A DNA stretch of 64,000 nucleotides. It comes from Haemophilus haemolyticus_L. GTDB taxonomy: Bacteria; Pseudomonadota; Gammaproteobacteria; Enterobacterales; Pasteurellaceae. The stretch is from contig NZ_QQGY01000002.1 in NCBI RefSeq assembly GCF_003490595.1, forward strand, positions 62,001 to 126,000. Direction: 5' to 3'. Of the stretch, positions 57,101-64,000 are shown one piece after another. The notes below the pieces were generated by a model. It did not search any database. It was not told where the DNA came from and saw only the letters and a program-made list of their open reading frames with translations. The first letter of the stretch is position 1; the number at the start of each line of letters is the position of its first letter. A program made the translations under genes and the position numbers.

Positions 57101-60100
57101 GCAGATGTGCTTGCTGCCGTCGCTGAGCTATTCGCTGCTGATGCAGACGTGCTTGCTGCCGTTGCTGAGCTATTTGCTGCTGATGCAGAAGTTGAAGCTG
57201 CCGTTGCTGAGCTGGCCGCTGCCGATGCAGAAGTTGAAGCCGCTGTCGCTGAGCTATTTGCTGCTGATGCAGACGTGCTTGCTGCCGTTGCTGAGCTATT
57301 TGCTGCCGATGCAGATGTGCTTGCTGCCGTTGCTGAGCTGGCCGCTGCCGATGCAGAAGTTGAAGCCGCTGTCGCTGAGCTATTTGCTGCTGATGCAGAC
57401 GTGCTTGCTGCAGTTGCTGAGCTTGCTGCTGCTGATGCAGCTGTTTCTGCTCGTGCAACAGATTGATTGATCTCTTGGAGCTTATTAGTTACGGTGGTTG
57501 CCGCGGTTTTAGCATCTGCAATTGCTTGTTTAGAATCCTCATTTAATTTGTAAGTTACTGCAGCATTTTCATATGCAACATCTAACCCATCGCCAGCTTT
57601 GAAATTAAGCACATTATTAGCATTATTAACTGCTGATGTGCCTTTGTTACTCATAGTTTTAATATCCGAGCCATTTACTTGGAACTTATATTCCGTTTTA
57701 GCAATTTCATCGGCAGCTTTGATTACATGATAAAGTTGTGAACCAGTAACTACATCACTAGATGTCTCAGAGATTTCACCAGCTCCAACATTTTGAATCT
57801 GGCGTTTAATATTGTCATTACCAAAACTTACAGTGCCATTATCGGTTGCAAGAACGCCTTTAGATAAGGTTGCATCACCAATTTTGATATCACTTACTGT
57901 ATGTTTGGTCGATGTACTTGAAGATTGACCAATGGCAATATCGCCTGCATTATTTGCTTTTGCACTTTGACCTAATGCAATCCCATTTGCTGCAGACGCT
58001 ACCACTTGAGCACGATCACCGATACTAATCCCTGTCGCTCCAGCTGTTTTAGCATTGTTACCTAAAGTAACAGAATATGTTGCATTATCTGTTGCTTGCG
58101 CGCCATTACCGATAACAATGGAGTAGTCTTTCTCTGCAGTCGCTTTTGCATCACCAATACCACCAATCACAATAGATCTTGAGCCATTGGCTGTTGCTTC
58201 TGGACCAATTGCTACAGTTCTATCGCCTCCTGCTGTTGCATATGCACCAATGGCGACAACCCTTTCTTTAGTTGCGCTTGCATTTTGACCAATAACAACA
58301 GAATTTTCACGTGCGACGGTTACGTTTGTACCAATACCAACAGAGTTTTCACGTGAAACTGTTGTTTCATTACCTATAGCAATACTATTATCTGAAGCCT
58401 TCCATACACCATTAGAAGAATAATTACCCCCTATACTAGCCTTATTACCTAATGCAATCGCATTACTTGCTTGATCTACTTTAGCTAAATTACCAATTGC
58501 AATAGCATTATTTGCATTAAGTGTTGTTGCGTCGCTATGTAAAATTTGTGCTCCCGACCCCATAGCAATAGAATCTTTTCCAGCATTTACTGTTGCCTCA
58601 CGACCAATTGCAATAGAACGTTCAGCTGCAACCACTTGATTTCCCCAGTTATTATTTACATTAGCAAGTGAACCAATTGCAATAGAATCGTTTGCTAATG
58701 CATTAGCTCTTACGCCTGAGGTAATAGCCCTGTTTCCTTGTGCTCCAGCTGATTCATGATATGTGCCGTTGTTATTGTTAAACTGATTATCCCAATTTTT
58801 AGCTGTAATAATACGATTTTCTGTAACCTTATCCGCATCAGTTTCATTAACATGCGAATATCCCATGATATCTACTTTATCCGCTTTAATTTCATTAAAG
58901 TCATCTAATACGGATTTTACACCTGCTGTTTTTGCAACGGTCTTGTTTGCATCTGTGCCAATAGGTTCTGTTATAACAACCTTTGAAATTTTACCATTTG
59001 CCTTCTCTGTACTTAGACTAGCTGTTTTAACTTCAATACCTACCGTGCTTTGATTGGTTGAGTCTAAGGTTGTATACACATCTGTGTAGTCACCCGGTTT
59101 AAATATAACCGTATGATCATTATTAACGCGCCCTGTTGTCGTGTTAGCTTTTGTTGCATCATCATAATGCCCAATATTCCAACCAGTATAATTTCTCACA
59201 TAGTAAAGTTGTGAACCGGTTACCGCATCGTTACTGTCAGAAGCAATACGACCTGCAGCCACGTTTTGAATTTGGCGATACATCGTATTATTACCATCTT
59301 TGCCACCTACAGAAAGAATAGAAACGGTTGTAGTACCAGAAGAACCATTAACTTGAGTAACTTGTTTATTTTCTATCGCAAATTTATCTGCTATAGTTGG
59401 ATGATTAACATTAGATTTGATAGTCATCCCTTCTACTTTATTTAATGCAGCATTGTTTATTTTTCTTCCTGCTTCTTTAACCGCATTTAAAGTGTTTTCA
59501 TTTTGGTTTTGATTGAATGCCTCAACCGCTGTAACGTAGGTATTATTTAAATTATTAATCTGAGCATCAGTATAGCTTTGTCCTAAGCCTTTTGGTGCAA
59601 TACGAGAGAATGAACCAAGATAGACAGCATCATCATACCCTTGGTATCCCACTCCACTACCTGATGCAGCCCCTAACGCTAATGCATTAAGCCCGATAGA
59701 TTGTGCCCCGGCACCAATTCCAACTGTATTAAAACCTTGAGTACCACCTTGTCTATAAGTTAACCCCCAAGCGTTAGCATGTCCATAATCAGTGCCAATA
59801 ACGATACTGTTATTACCAGAGGCAACTAATTTATCGTGTCCAATAGAAATTTGTCTATTACCAACCGCTGCAACTCTATTTCCCTCTTTGGGCTTAGGAC
59901 CAACTTGTGCACCACCATTATAACCGCCAATAGCAATCCCATAATCGCCATACTTAACAGTTCCATTTTCAGCACCTGTTGCTGCCATTGCCCAGGTTGG
60001 ATATCCCAAGCAAATTGAGAGTAGAGAAAGTTTTAAAACTGGTTTAACTGATTTAATTGCATTGACCACAGAGTTAGAAGAGGATTTAGCCATGCCTCTA

Positions 60101-60168
60101 GCTAGTTCAGATACTACTTCTGTTCTTTGTGTTGTTTTATTCCAAATAACTTTAAATATTCGGTTCAT
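54109..60168 (-). CDS. Trimeric autotransporter adhesin 3 with giant Ala/Ser-rich stalk
   Basis: 2019 aa. ESPR signal (MNRIFKVIWNKTTQRTEVVS, then a hydrophobic stretch ending TWAMA). Residues ~60-330 and ~480-800 are YadA-type head modules (IAIGNLAKVDQASNAIALGN; VSIGDRAQVV-type turns), split by a stalk/neck with QIQNVAAGRIASDSNDAV. Residues ~905-1795 are ~64 near-identical 14-residue repeats (AASTSASAANSSAT), i.e. two heptads each, fitting a continuous Ala-rich trimeric coiled coil. A short C-terminal head (GENTTALGNNSQASAQ) and neck (VATPIHNTDAVNKQYVDNS) lead to the membrane anchor ending GIGYQW. No tetranucleotide tract is seen. GGATTATTAATG start. Confidence 0.93.
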   Translation of the reverse strand: MNRIFKVIWNKTTQRTEVVSELARGMAKSSSNSVVNAIKSVKPVLKLSLLSICLGYPTWAMAATGAENGTVKYGDYGIAIGGYNGGAQVGPKPKEGNRVAAVGNRQISIGHDKLVASGNNSIVIGTDYGHANAWGLTYRQGGTQGFNTVGIGAGAQSIGLNALALGAASGSGVGYQGYDDAVYLGSFSRIAPKGLGQSYTDAQINNLNNTYVTAVEAFNQNQNENTLNAVKEAGRKINNAALNKVEGMTIKSNVNHPTIADKFAIENKQVTQVNGSSGTTTVSILSVGGKDGNNTMYRQIQNVAAGRIASDSNDAVTGSQLYYVRNYTGWNIGHYDDATKANTTTGRVNNDHTVIFKPGDYTDVYTTLDSTNQSTVGIEVKTASLSTEKANGKISKVVITEPIGTDANKTVAKTAGVKSVLDDFNEIKADKVDIMGYSHVNETDADKVTENRIITAKNWDNQFNNNNGTYHESAGAQGNRAITSGVRANALANDSIAIGSLANVNNNWGNQVVAAERSIAIGREATVNAGKDSIAMGSGAQILHSDATTLNANNAIAIGNLAKVDQASNAIALGNKASIGGNYSSNGVWKASDNSIAIGNETTVSRENSVGIGTNVTVARENSVVIGQNASATKERVVAIGAYATAGGDRTVAIGPEATANGSRSIVIGGIGDAKATAEKDYSIVIGNGAQATDNATYSVTLGNNAKTAGATGISIGDRAQVVASAANGIALGQSAKANNAGDIAIGQSSSTSTKHTVSDIKIGDATLSKGVLATDNGTVSFGNDNIKRQIQNVGAGEISETSSDVVTGSQLYHVIKAADEIAKTEYKFQVNGSDIKTMSNKGTSAVNNANNVLNFKAGDGLDVAYENAAVTYKLNEDSKQAIADAKTAATTVTNKLQEINQSVARAETAASAAASSATAASTSASAANSSATAASTSASAAASSATAASTSASAANSSATAASTSASAANSSATAASTSASAAASSATAASTSASAANSSATAASTSASAANSSATAASTSASAAGSSATAASTSASAAASSATAASTSASAANSSATAASTSASAANSSATAASTSASAANSSATAASSSASAANSSATAASTSASAANSSATAASTSASAANSSATAASTSASAANSSATAASTSASAANSSATAASTSASAANSSATAASTSASAANSSATAASTSASAANSSATAASTSASAANSSATAASTSASAANSSATAASTSASAANSSATAASTSASAANSSATAASTSASAANSSATAASTSASAANSSATAASTSASAANSSATAASTSASAANSSATAASTSASAANSSATAASTSASAADSSATAASTSASAANSSATAASTSASAANSSATAASTSASAANSSATAASTSASAANSSATAASTSASAANSSATAASTSASAANSSATAASTSASAANSSATAASTSASAANSSATAASTSASAAGSSATAASTSASAANSSATAASTSASAANSSATAASTSASAANSSATAASTSASAANSSATAASTSASAANSSATAASTSASAANSSATAASTSASAANSSATAASTSASAANSSATAASSSASAASSSATAASDSASAASSSATAASDSASAASSSATAASSSASAANSSATAASSSASAANSSATAASTSASAANSSATAASTSASAANSSATAASTSASAANSSATAASTSASAANSSATAASTSASAANSSATAASTSASAANSSATAASTSASAANSSATAASTSASAANSSATAASSSASAANSSATAASSSASAANSSATAASSSASAAQSSAQRIEDSGLISKDGKTAFAADNTSNRDSAEAKGKDATAMGYGSKASGENTTALGNNSQASAQNATAIGQGAKAKAENSVAIGQGSVANEKDTVSVGNDGSNGQPIVNRRITNVATPIHNTDAVNKQYVDNSVNSVRNELKQTDKKLRGGIAGAVAMANIPTVNRAGGTMIGLGIGNFKGQNAVAVGMSKSSDNNRIHFKVSGSATSSGDYAVGGGIGYQW
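54780..57455 (-). repeat. ~64 tandem 42-bp repeats encoding the TAA 3 stalk
   Basis: Period 42 bp over ~2.68 kb, coding AASTSASAANSSAT with changes almost only at two positions: T to S or D at residue 4, and N to S, G, D or A at residue 10. Synonymous changes are common, so the array is old enough to drift but constrained in protein. Copy-number change keeps frame. Confidence 0.95.
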
Positions 60169-60378
60169 TAATAATCCTCAATAAATTAAATTCTACGTGT
60201 TAAATACGTTTAGATATATTTATGCCATCTAAGAAAAACGCTGCATTCTGCCATATTAATGGTGATATAACCATTGTTTTTTTGTAAAGATTTGTAAAGA
60301 TAAGGTGTTAAAAATATGAGAAATATTTAGTTTAAATAGATGATGTGTAAATTGGTTCTAAATTACTATAGTTTTTTG

Positions 60379-60407
60379 TTGACAAGAGGTTTTCTCCTCA
60401 TTAAAAT
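60379..60407 (+). promoter_or_regulatory. tRNA-Asn promoter
   Basis: TTGACA, 17 bp, TAAAAT, then GC-rich discriminator GCGCGCC: near-consensus stable-RNA promoter. Confidence 0.85.
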
Positions 60408-60439
60408 GCGCGCCCTGTTCCTTGTGATACAAAGTTTAT

Positions 60440-60515
60440 TCCTCCTTAGTTCAGTCGGTAGAACGGTGGACTGTTAATCCATATGTCGCTGGTTCAAGTC
60501 CAGCAGGAGGAGCCA
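60440..60515 (+). tRNA. tRNA-Asn (GTT)
   Basis: 76 nt: acceptor TCCTCCT/AGGAGGA, anticodon loop CTGTTAATC-type (anticodon GTT), T-loop GTTCAAGTC, encoded CCA. Confidence 0.98.
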
Positions 60516-60584
60516 ATTTTTCTTTTGGTTTAGAGTTTGTTTGTCTCCTTTTACAAATTCTAAATTAGCAACCAAAAGATTTTG

Positions 60585-60610
60585 AGCCCATCATGTTGAT
60601 GGGCTTTATT
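60585..60610 (+). terminator. tRNA-Asn terminator
   Basis: AGCCCATCA / TGATGGGCT with TGT loop, then TTATTTTT. Confidence 0.85.
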
Positions 60611-60633
60611 TTTATCAGAATCCTCTCTTTTTT

Positions 60634-60668
60634 CTATCCACAGAGCCTGTGGATAACTTTGTGGATTA
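60634..60668. promoter_or_regulatory. Cluster of three DnaA boxes upstream of uvrB
   Basis: CTATCCACA (60634-60642, one mismatch), TGTGGATAA (60648-60656, perfect) and TGTGGATTA (60660-60668, one mismatch). Boxes 1 and 2 form an inverted repeat (TATCCACAG/CTGTGGATA); boxes 2 and 3 are 12 bp apart. The rest of the 60669-60933 gap has only AT-rich sequence and a Haemophilus-typical TGCTAAAAT -10-like stretch before uvrB. Confidence 0.7.
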
Positions 60669-60933
60669 ACTTTTTAAAATTTTGCGGATCCCTTGTTCTT
60701 ACAAGGATTATTCGATCTTGATTACAGATTAGCCTAAAATTAAATTTTAATTTAAAATCAATAGGTTATATTTTGTCTAGTAAAAAATTAAAGTTTTTTT
60801 TATGAATTTGTGACATATTCCTCTTGACATCGCTAAGTCTGTGTAAAACTTAGATTTTTGCCTGATCAATTTTACACATTAAATATGCTAAAATAGACAT
60901 TATTCAAAACTATGAAAAAACTGACCGCACTTT

Positions 60934-62973
60934 ATGTCTGAAAAAATCAACACAAAACCGTTCATTCTGCATTCCGACTTTCGTCCTTCTGGCGATCAGC
61001 CACAAGCTATCGAAAAATTAGCTGAAAACTTAACAGATGGATTGGCACATCAAACTTTGCTCGGTGTAACAGGCTCGGGGAAGACATTTACTATCGCCAA
61101 TGTAATTGCTCAATTAAATCGCCCCGCAATGTTACTTGCACCAAATAAAACACTTGCCGCCCAGCTTTATGCAGAAATGAAAGCCTTCTTTCCAGAAAAT
61201 GCGGTGGAATATTTTGTGTCTTACTATGATTATTATCAGCCAGAAGCCTATGTGCCCAGCAGTGATACCTTTATTGAAAAAGATGCATCCATTAATGATC
61301 AAATCGAACAAATGCGTCTTTCTGCGACGAAATCTTTTTTAGAACGTCGAGATACCATCGTGGTGGCTTCCGTTTCTGCAATTTATGGTTTGGGCGATCC
61401 TGATAGCTATTTACAAATGATGTTGCATTTACAACAAGGTGCCATTATCGATCAACGCCAAATTTTAGCGAAGTTAGCGGAATTGCAATATACCCGTAAT
61501 GATCAAGCATTTCAGCGTGGAACTTTCCGTGTTCGTGGCGAAATTATTGATATTTTCCCTGCGGAATCCGATGATCGTGCGGTGCGTATTGAATTATTTG
61601 ATGATGAAATCGAGCGTTTAAGTTTATTTGATCCGCTCACTGGCAGTAGTTTTGGTGCTGTCCCACGTTTTACGATCTATCCTAAAACTCACTATGTGAC
61701 GCCAAGAGAACGTATTTTAGATGCGATAGAAAACATCAAAAAAGAACTGGTATCACGCCGTGAATACTTCATTAAAGAACACAAACTTCTAGAAGAACAA
61801 CGAATTAGCCAACGAACCCAATTTGATATTGAAATGATGAATGAATTGGGCTACTGCTCGGGCATTGAAAACTACTCTCGCTATTTATCAGGAAGAAATG
61901 AGGGCGAGCCACCACCAACATTATTTGATTATATGCCCTCTGATGCTATTTTAATTATTGATGAATCTCATGTGACGGTGCCTCAAATTGGTGGAATGTA
62001 TCGTGGCGACCGTTCACGTAAAGAAACCTTAGTAGAATATGGTTTCCGTTTACCGTCCGCCTTGGATAATCGTCCGTTACGCTTTGAGGAATTTGAACGC
62101 TTAGCCCCACAAACCATTTATGTTTCCGCAACACCAGGGCCTTATGAATTAGAAAAATCAGGCAGTGAAATCATCGATCAAGTGGTTCGCCCAACTGGTT
62201 TGCTTGATCCGCTCATTGAAATTCGTCCAGTCTCAATTCAAGTGGATGATTTACTTTCCGAAGCTCGCCAAAGAGCGGATAAAAATGAGCGCGTTTTAGT
62301 GACAACACTCACCAAGAAAATGGCAGAAGATTTAACGGATTATTTAGATGAACACGGGATTAGTGTGCGTTATCTACATTCTGATATTGATACCGTGGAG
62401 CGTGTGGAAATTATCCGTGATTTGCGTTTAGGTGAATTTGATGTATTGGTTGGAATTAACTTATTGCGTGAAGGTTTGGATATTCCGGAAGTTTCTCTTG
62501 TAGCGATTTTAGATGCAGATAAGGAAGGATTTTTACGTTCTGAACGCTCTTTGATCCAAACCATCGGTCGTGCTGCACGAAACTTAAATGGTAAAGCAAT
62601 TTTATATGCGGATAGCATCACAAAATCGATGGAAAAAGCTATTACTGAAACCAATCGTCGTCGTGAAAAACAAACAAAATACAATGAAGAACATGGCATT
62701 GTGCCACAAGCATTGAATAAGAAAGTCGGTGAATTGTTAGATATTGGGCAAGGTGCAAACCAAAAAGCGAAAGCCAATAAACAACGTGGAAAAATGGCAG
62801 CAGAACCAACCGCACTTTATAATGCACCGAAAAATGCCAAAGAATATCAACAACAAATCAAAAAACTGGAACAACAAATGTATAAATTTGCACAAGATTT
62901 GGAATTTGAAAAAGCCGCAGCAATTCGCGATCAATTACATCAATTGCGTGAGCAGTTTGTTTTTGAAAACTAA
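60934..62973 (+). CDS. uvrB: Excinuclease ABC subunit B
   Basis: 679 aa (E. coli 673). Damage-verification subunit of nucleotide excision repair; loaded by UvrA, hands over to UvrC. Walker A GVTGSGKTFTIANVI near residue 45; beta-hairpin YDYYQPEAYVPSSDTFIEKD; the helicase motifs IDESHVTVPQIGGMYRGDRS and IGRAARNLNGKAILYADSIT; C-terminal UVR domain (KKLEQQMYKFAQDLEFEKAA) for UvrC. The uptake signal ACCGCACTTT runs directly into the ATG. Terminator follows. Mfd, its coupling partner's recruiter, is also in the window. Confidence 0.97.
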   Translation: MSEKINTKPFILHSDFRPSGDQPQAIEKLAENLTDGLAHQTLLGVTGSGKTFTIANVIAQLNRPAMLLAPNKTLAAQLYAEMKAFFPENAVEYFVSYYDYYQPEAYVPSSDTFIEKDASINDQIEQMRLSATKSFLERRDTIVVASVSAIYGLGDPDSYLQMMLHLQQGAIIDQRQILAKLAELQYTRNDQAFQRGTFRVRGEIIDIFPAESDDRAVRIELFDDEIERLSLFDPLTGSSFGAVPRFTIYPKTHYVTPRERILDAIENIKKELVSRREYFIKEHKLLEEQRISQRTQFDIEMMNELGYCSGIENYSRYLSGRNEGEPPPTLFDYMPSDAILIIDESHVTVPQIGGMYRGDRSRKETLVEYGFRLPSALDNRPLRFEEFERLAPQTIYVSATPGPYELEKSGSEIIDQVVRPTGLLDPLIEIRPVSIQVDDLLSEARQRADKNERVLVTTLTKKMAEDLTDYLDEHGISVRYLHSDIDTVERVEIIRDLRLGEFDVLVGINLLREGLDIPEVSLVAILDADKEGFLRSERSLIQTIGRAARNLNGKAILYADSITKSMEKAITETNRRREKQTKYNEEHGIVPQALNKKVGELLDIGQGANQKAKANKQRGKMAAEPTALYNAPKNAKEYQQQIKKLEQQMYKFAQDLEFEKAAAIRDQLHQLREQFVFEN

Positions 62974-62976
62974 AAA

Positions 62977-62999
62977 AACGCCAGCTTAAGCTGGCGTTC
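62977..62999. terminator. Terminator between uvrB and the sulfatase
   Basis: AACGCCAGCTT / AAGCTGGCGTT perfect palindrome preceded by AAAAA and followed by CCGTTT; lies between convergent genes. Confidence 0.8.
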
Positions 63000-63002
63000 C
63001 GT

Positions 63003-64000
63003 TTATTTGTTTTCACCTGAAGAATACAAGCGATTTTTATATAAATAACTGCCTAATAAAGCGTGAGCTAATGCCTCTTTTTTCATTGCATCAGGCACCT
63101 CTTTTGGCGTTAAAGTTTCTGAAGCTTTATCATAATGATAACCTTGCGCCGCTTTATTTGGCATTTGAATCACCACATCATTATTGCCTTTCATCATTGC
63201 TTGAGTTTGATCATATTGCATAAAGGCACGATCTGGGTTTACATCTTGCGTTAAATCAAAGCCAATCATTGGATAATTGCCACTTACGCCTGCTAAAGAA
63301 AGCAATGTAGTTGGCATATCAATTTGGCTCACAAGACGGCTATCACGGCGTGGCGTAATGCCATCACCAAGAATCAAAGCTGGAATATGGAAATGCTTAA
63401 TTGGTACAAGACTTGCTCCGCCTACACGAGAATCGTGATCCGCAACAATTAAGAAAATCGTATCTTTCCAATAATTAGACTGTTTTGCCATTTTAAAGAA
63501 ATGACCTAACGCATAATCCGCATATTTTGCTGCGTTATTACGAGTGGCTTTTGGTTGCTCATAAAGCTCAATTTTGCCATCTGGATATTCAAATGGATCG
63601 TGATTGCTGGAGCTAAACACTAAACTAAAAAACGGTTTACCTTCATTTTGTAATTTCGTGAAAGTTTCATTGGCTTTATCAAATAAATCCTCATCACTCA
63701 CTCCCCAAGTGCCGGTAAATTTTGGATTCTGATAATCTTGTTGATCCCAAATATCTTTAAAGCCATTGCCATAGAAAAAGCTCGCCATATTGTCGAAGTG
63801 CTTTTCGCCACCATAAATAAAGGAAGTGTTATAGCCTTGTTTATGTAATAAATCCGCAATAGTAAAGAAACCACTTTGGGCATTATTAAGTTTTACCACT
63901 GCACGAGCCGGCGTTGGCGTAAAACCTGCTGTTGTTGCTTCAATACCACGTACTGAACGTGTGCCTGTTGCATAAAGATTTTCAAATAACCATCCTTCTT
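63003..64000 (-). CDS. LTA-synthase-type sulfatase membrane enzyme (5' end outside window)
   Basis: C-terminal ~332 codons of an alkaline-phosphatase-superfamily membrane hydrolase. The frame continues to the right edge (KEGWLFENLYATGTRSVRGI visible before the internal Met at 63899), so the annotated start is outside. Landmarks: LYATGTRSVRGIEA with the catalytic Thr, SLVFSSSNHDPFEYPDG, and the metal-binding ADHDSRVGGASLVPIKHFHI. Members transfer phosphoglycerol or phosphoethanolamine to surface glycans, or resemble OpgB. Substrate here is unknown; the N-terminal membrane helices are not seen. Confidence 0.85.
   Translation of the reverse strand, partial: EGWLFENLYATGTRSVRGIEATTAGFTPTPARAVVKLNNAQSGFFTIADLLHKQGYNTSFIYGGEKHFDNMASFFYGNGFKDIWDQQDYQNPKFTGTWGVSDEDLFDKANETFTKLQNEGKPFFSLVFSSSNHDPFEYPDGKIELYEQPKATRNNAAKYADYALGHFFKMAKQSNYWKDTIFLIVADHDSRVGGASLVPIKHFHIPALILGDGITPRRDSRLVSQIDMPTTLLSLAGVSGNYPMIGFDLTQDVNPDRAFMQYDQTQAMMKGNNDVVIQMPNKAAQGYHYDKASETLTPKEVPDAMKKEALAHALLGSYLYKNRLYSSGENK

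Noticed and set aside
54744..57470. Open frames of about 850-900 codons on both strands across the 42-bp repeat array, including a very regular AAVAELFAADADV protein on the plus strand
   Set aside because: The repeat length is a multiple of three and lacks stops in several frames, so they are by-products of the periodic stalk sequence. They have no ribosome site or conserved start and no independent domain.
60516..60933. Chromosomal origin oriC
   Set aside because: DnaA boxes cluster, but there are no AT-rich 13-mers, few GATC sites, and no gidA/mioC/dnaA-type neighbours; uvrB and tRNA-Asn flank it.
60669..60933. SOS box upstream of uvrB
   Set aside because: No CTGT-N8-ACAG motif was found, unlike upstream of mfd.

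Overview
The window is Haemophilus chromosome. It is AT-rich and dense in the Pasteurellaceae DNA-uptake signal (core AAGTGCGGT), inside genes and as inverted pairs that act as terminators. Gene content and protein lengths match the H. influenzae / H. haemolyticus / H. aegyptius group. From memory, manXYZ is not part of the H. influenzae Rd repertoire, and three trimeric autotransporter adhesins (TAAs) in 64 kb is more than Rd carries, so a non-Rd lineage is likely (inference).

Layout. 1-1.7 kb: molybdate uptake (modA, partial) divergent from its regulator modE. 1.7-9.6 kb: an NfeD-like/QmcA membrane pair, manA, a four-copy hairpin-rich intergenic repeat, ptsHI-crr, rsgA and divergent orn, then two tRNA-Gly genes and wecA. 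11.1-14.0 kb: TAA 1, whose signal peptide is separated from its body by a (TGCC)8 tract in the out-of-frame (OFF) state. 14-28.3 kb: glnD, map, erpA-yacL-mrcB, purC, argG, a small membrane protein, a 22-codon hydrophobic peptide gene that looks like a type I toxin, manXYZ, metX. 28.4-36 kb: a SanA-like protein, a classical autotransporter and TAA 2 with a collagen-like stalk of nine near-identical 45-bp repeats. 36-50.2 kb: folC-accD, htrA, mfd, tmcA group, ettA, higBA, a candidate FNR-controlled small RNA, and a nickel/cobalt exporter pair. 50.4-60.2 kb: a decayed IS3-family element, two putative glycosyltransferase genes and TAA 3 (2019 aa) with about 64 Ala/Ser-rich 14-residue repeats. 60.4-64 kb: tRNA-Asn, a DnaA-box cluster, uvrB, and a partial sulfatase.

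How it fits together. The housekeeping blocks are ordinary. The accessory content is surface-directed: four secreted adhesin-type proteins with four different ways of varying or extending themselves (tetranucleotide phase switch, variable G-X-Y linkers, 45-bp collagen repeats, 42-bp Ala/Ser repeats). The most interesting proposal is that the DUF2827-like protein and the DXD-type transferase encoded just downstream of TAA 3 glycosylate its serine-rich stalk in the cytoplasm, a Gram-negative parallel to serine-rich-repeat adhesin systems. Two RNA-level candidates are also worth testing: an Ibs/Hok-like toxin locus near 24.1 kb and an FNR-linked sRNA near 48.4 kb.
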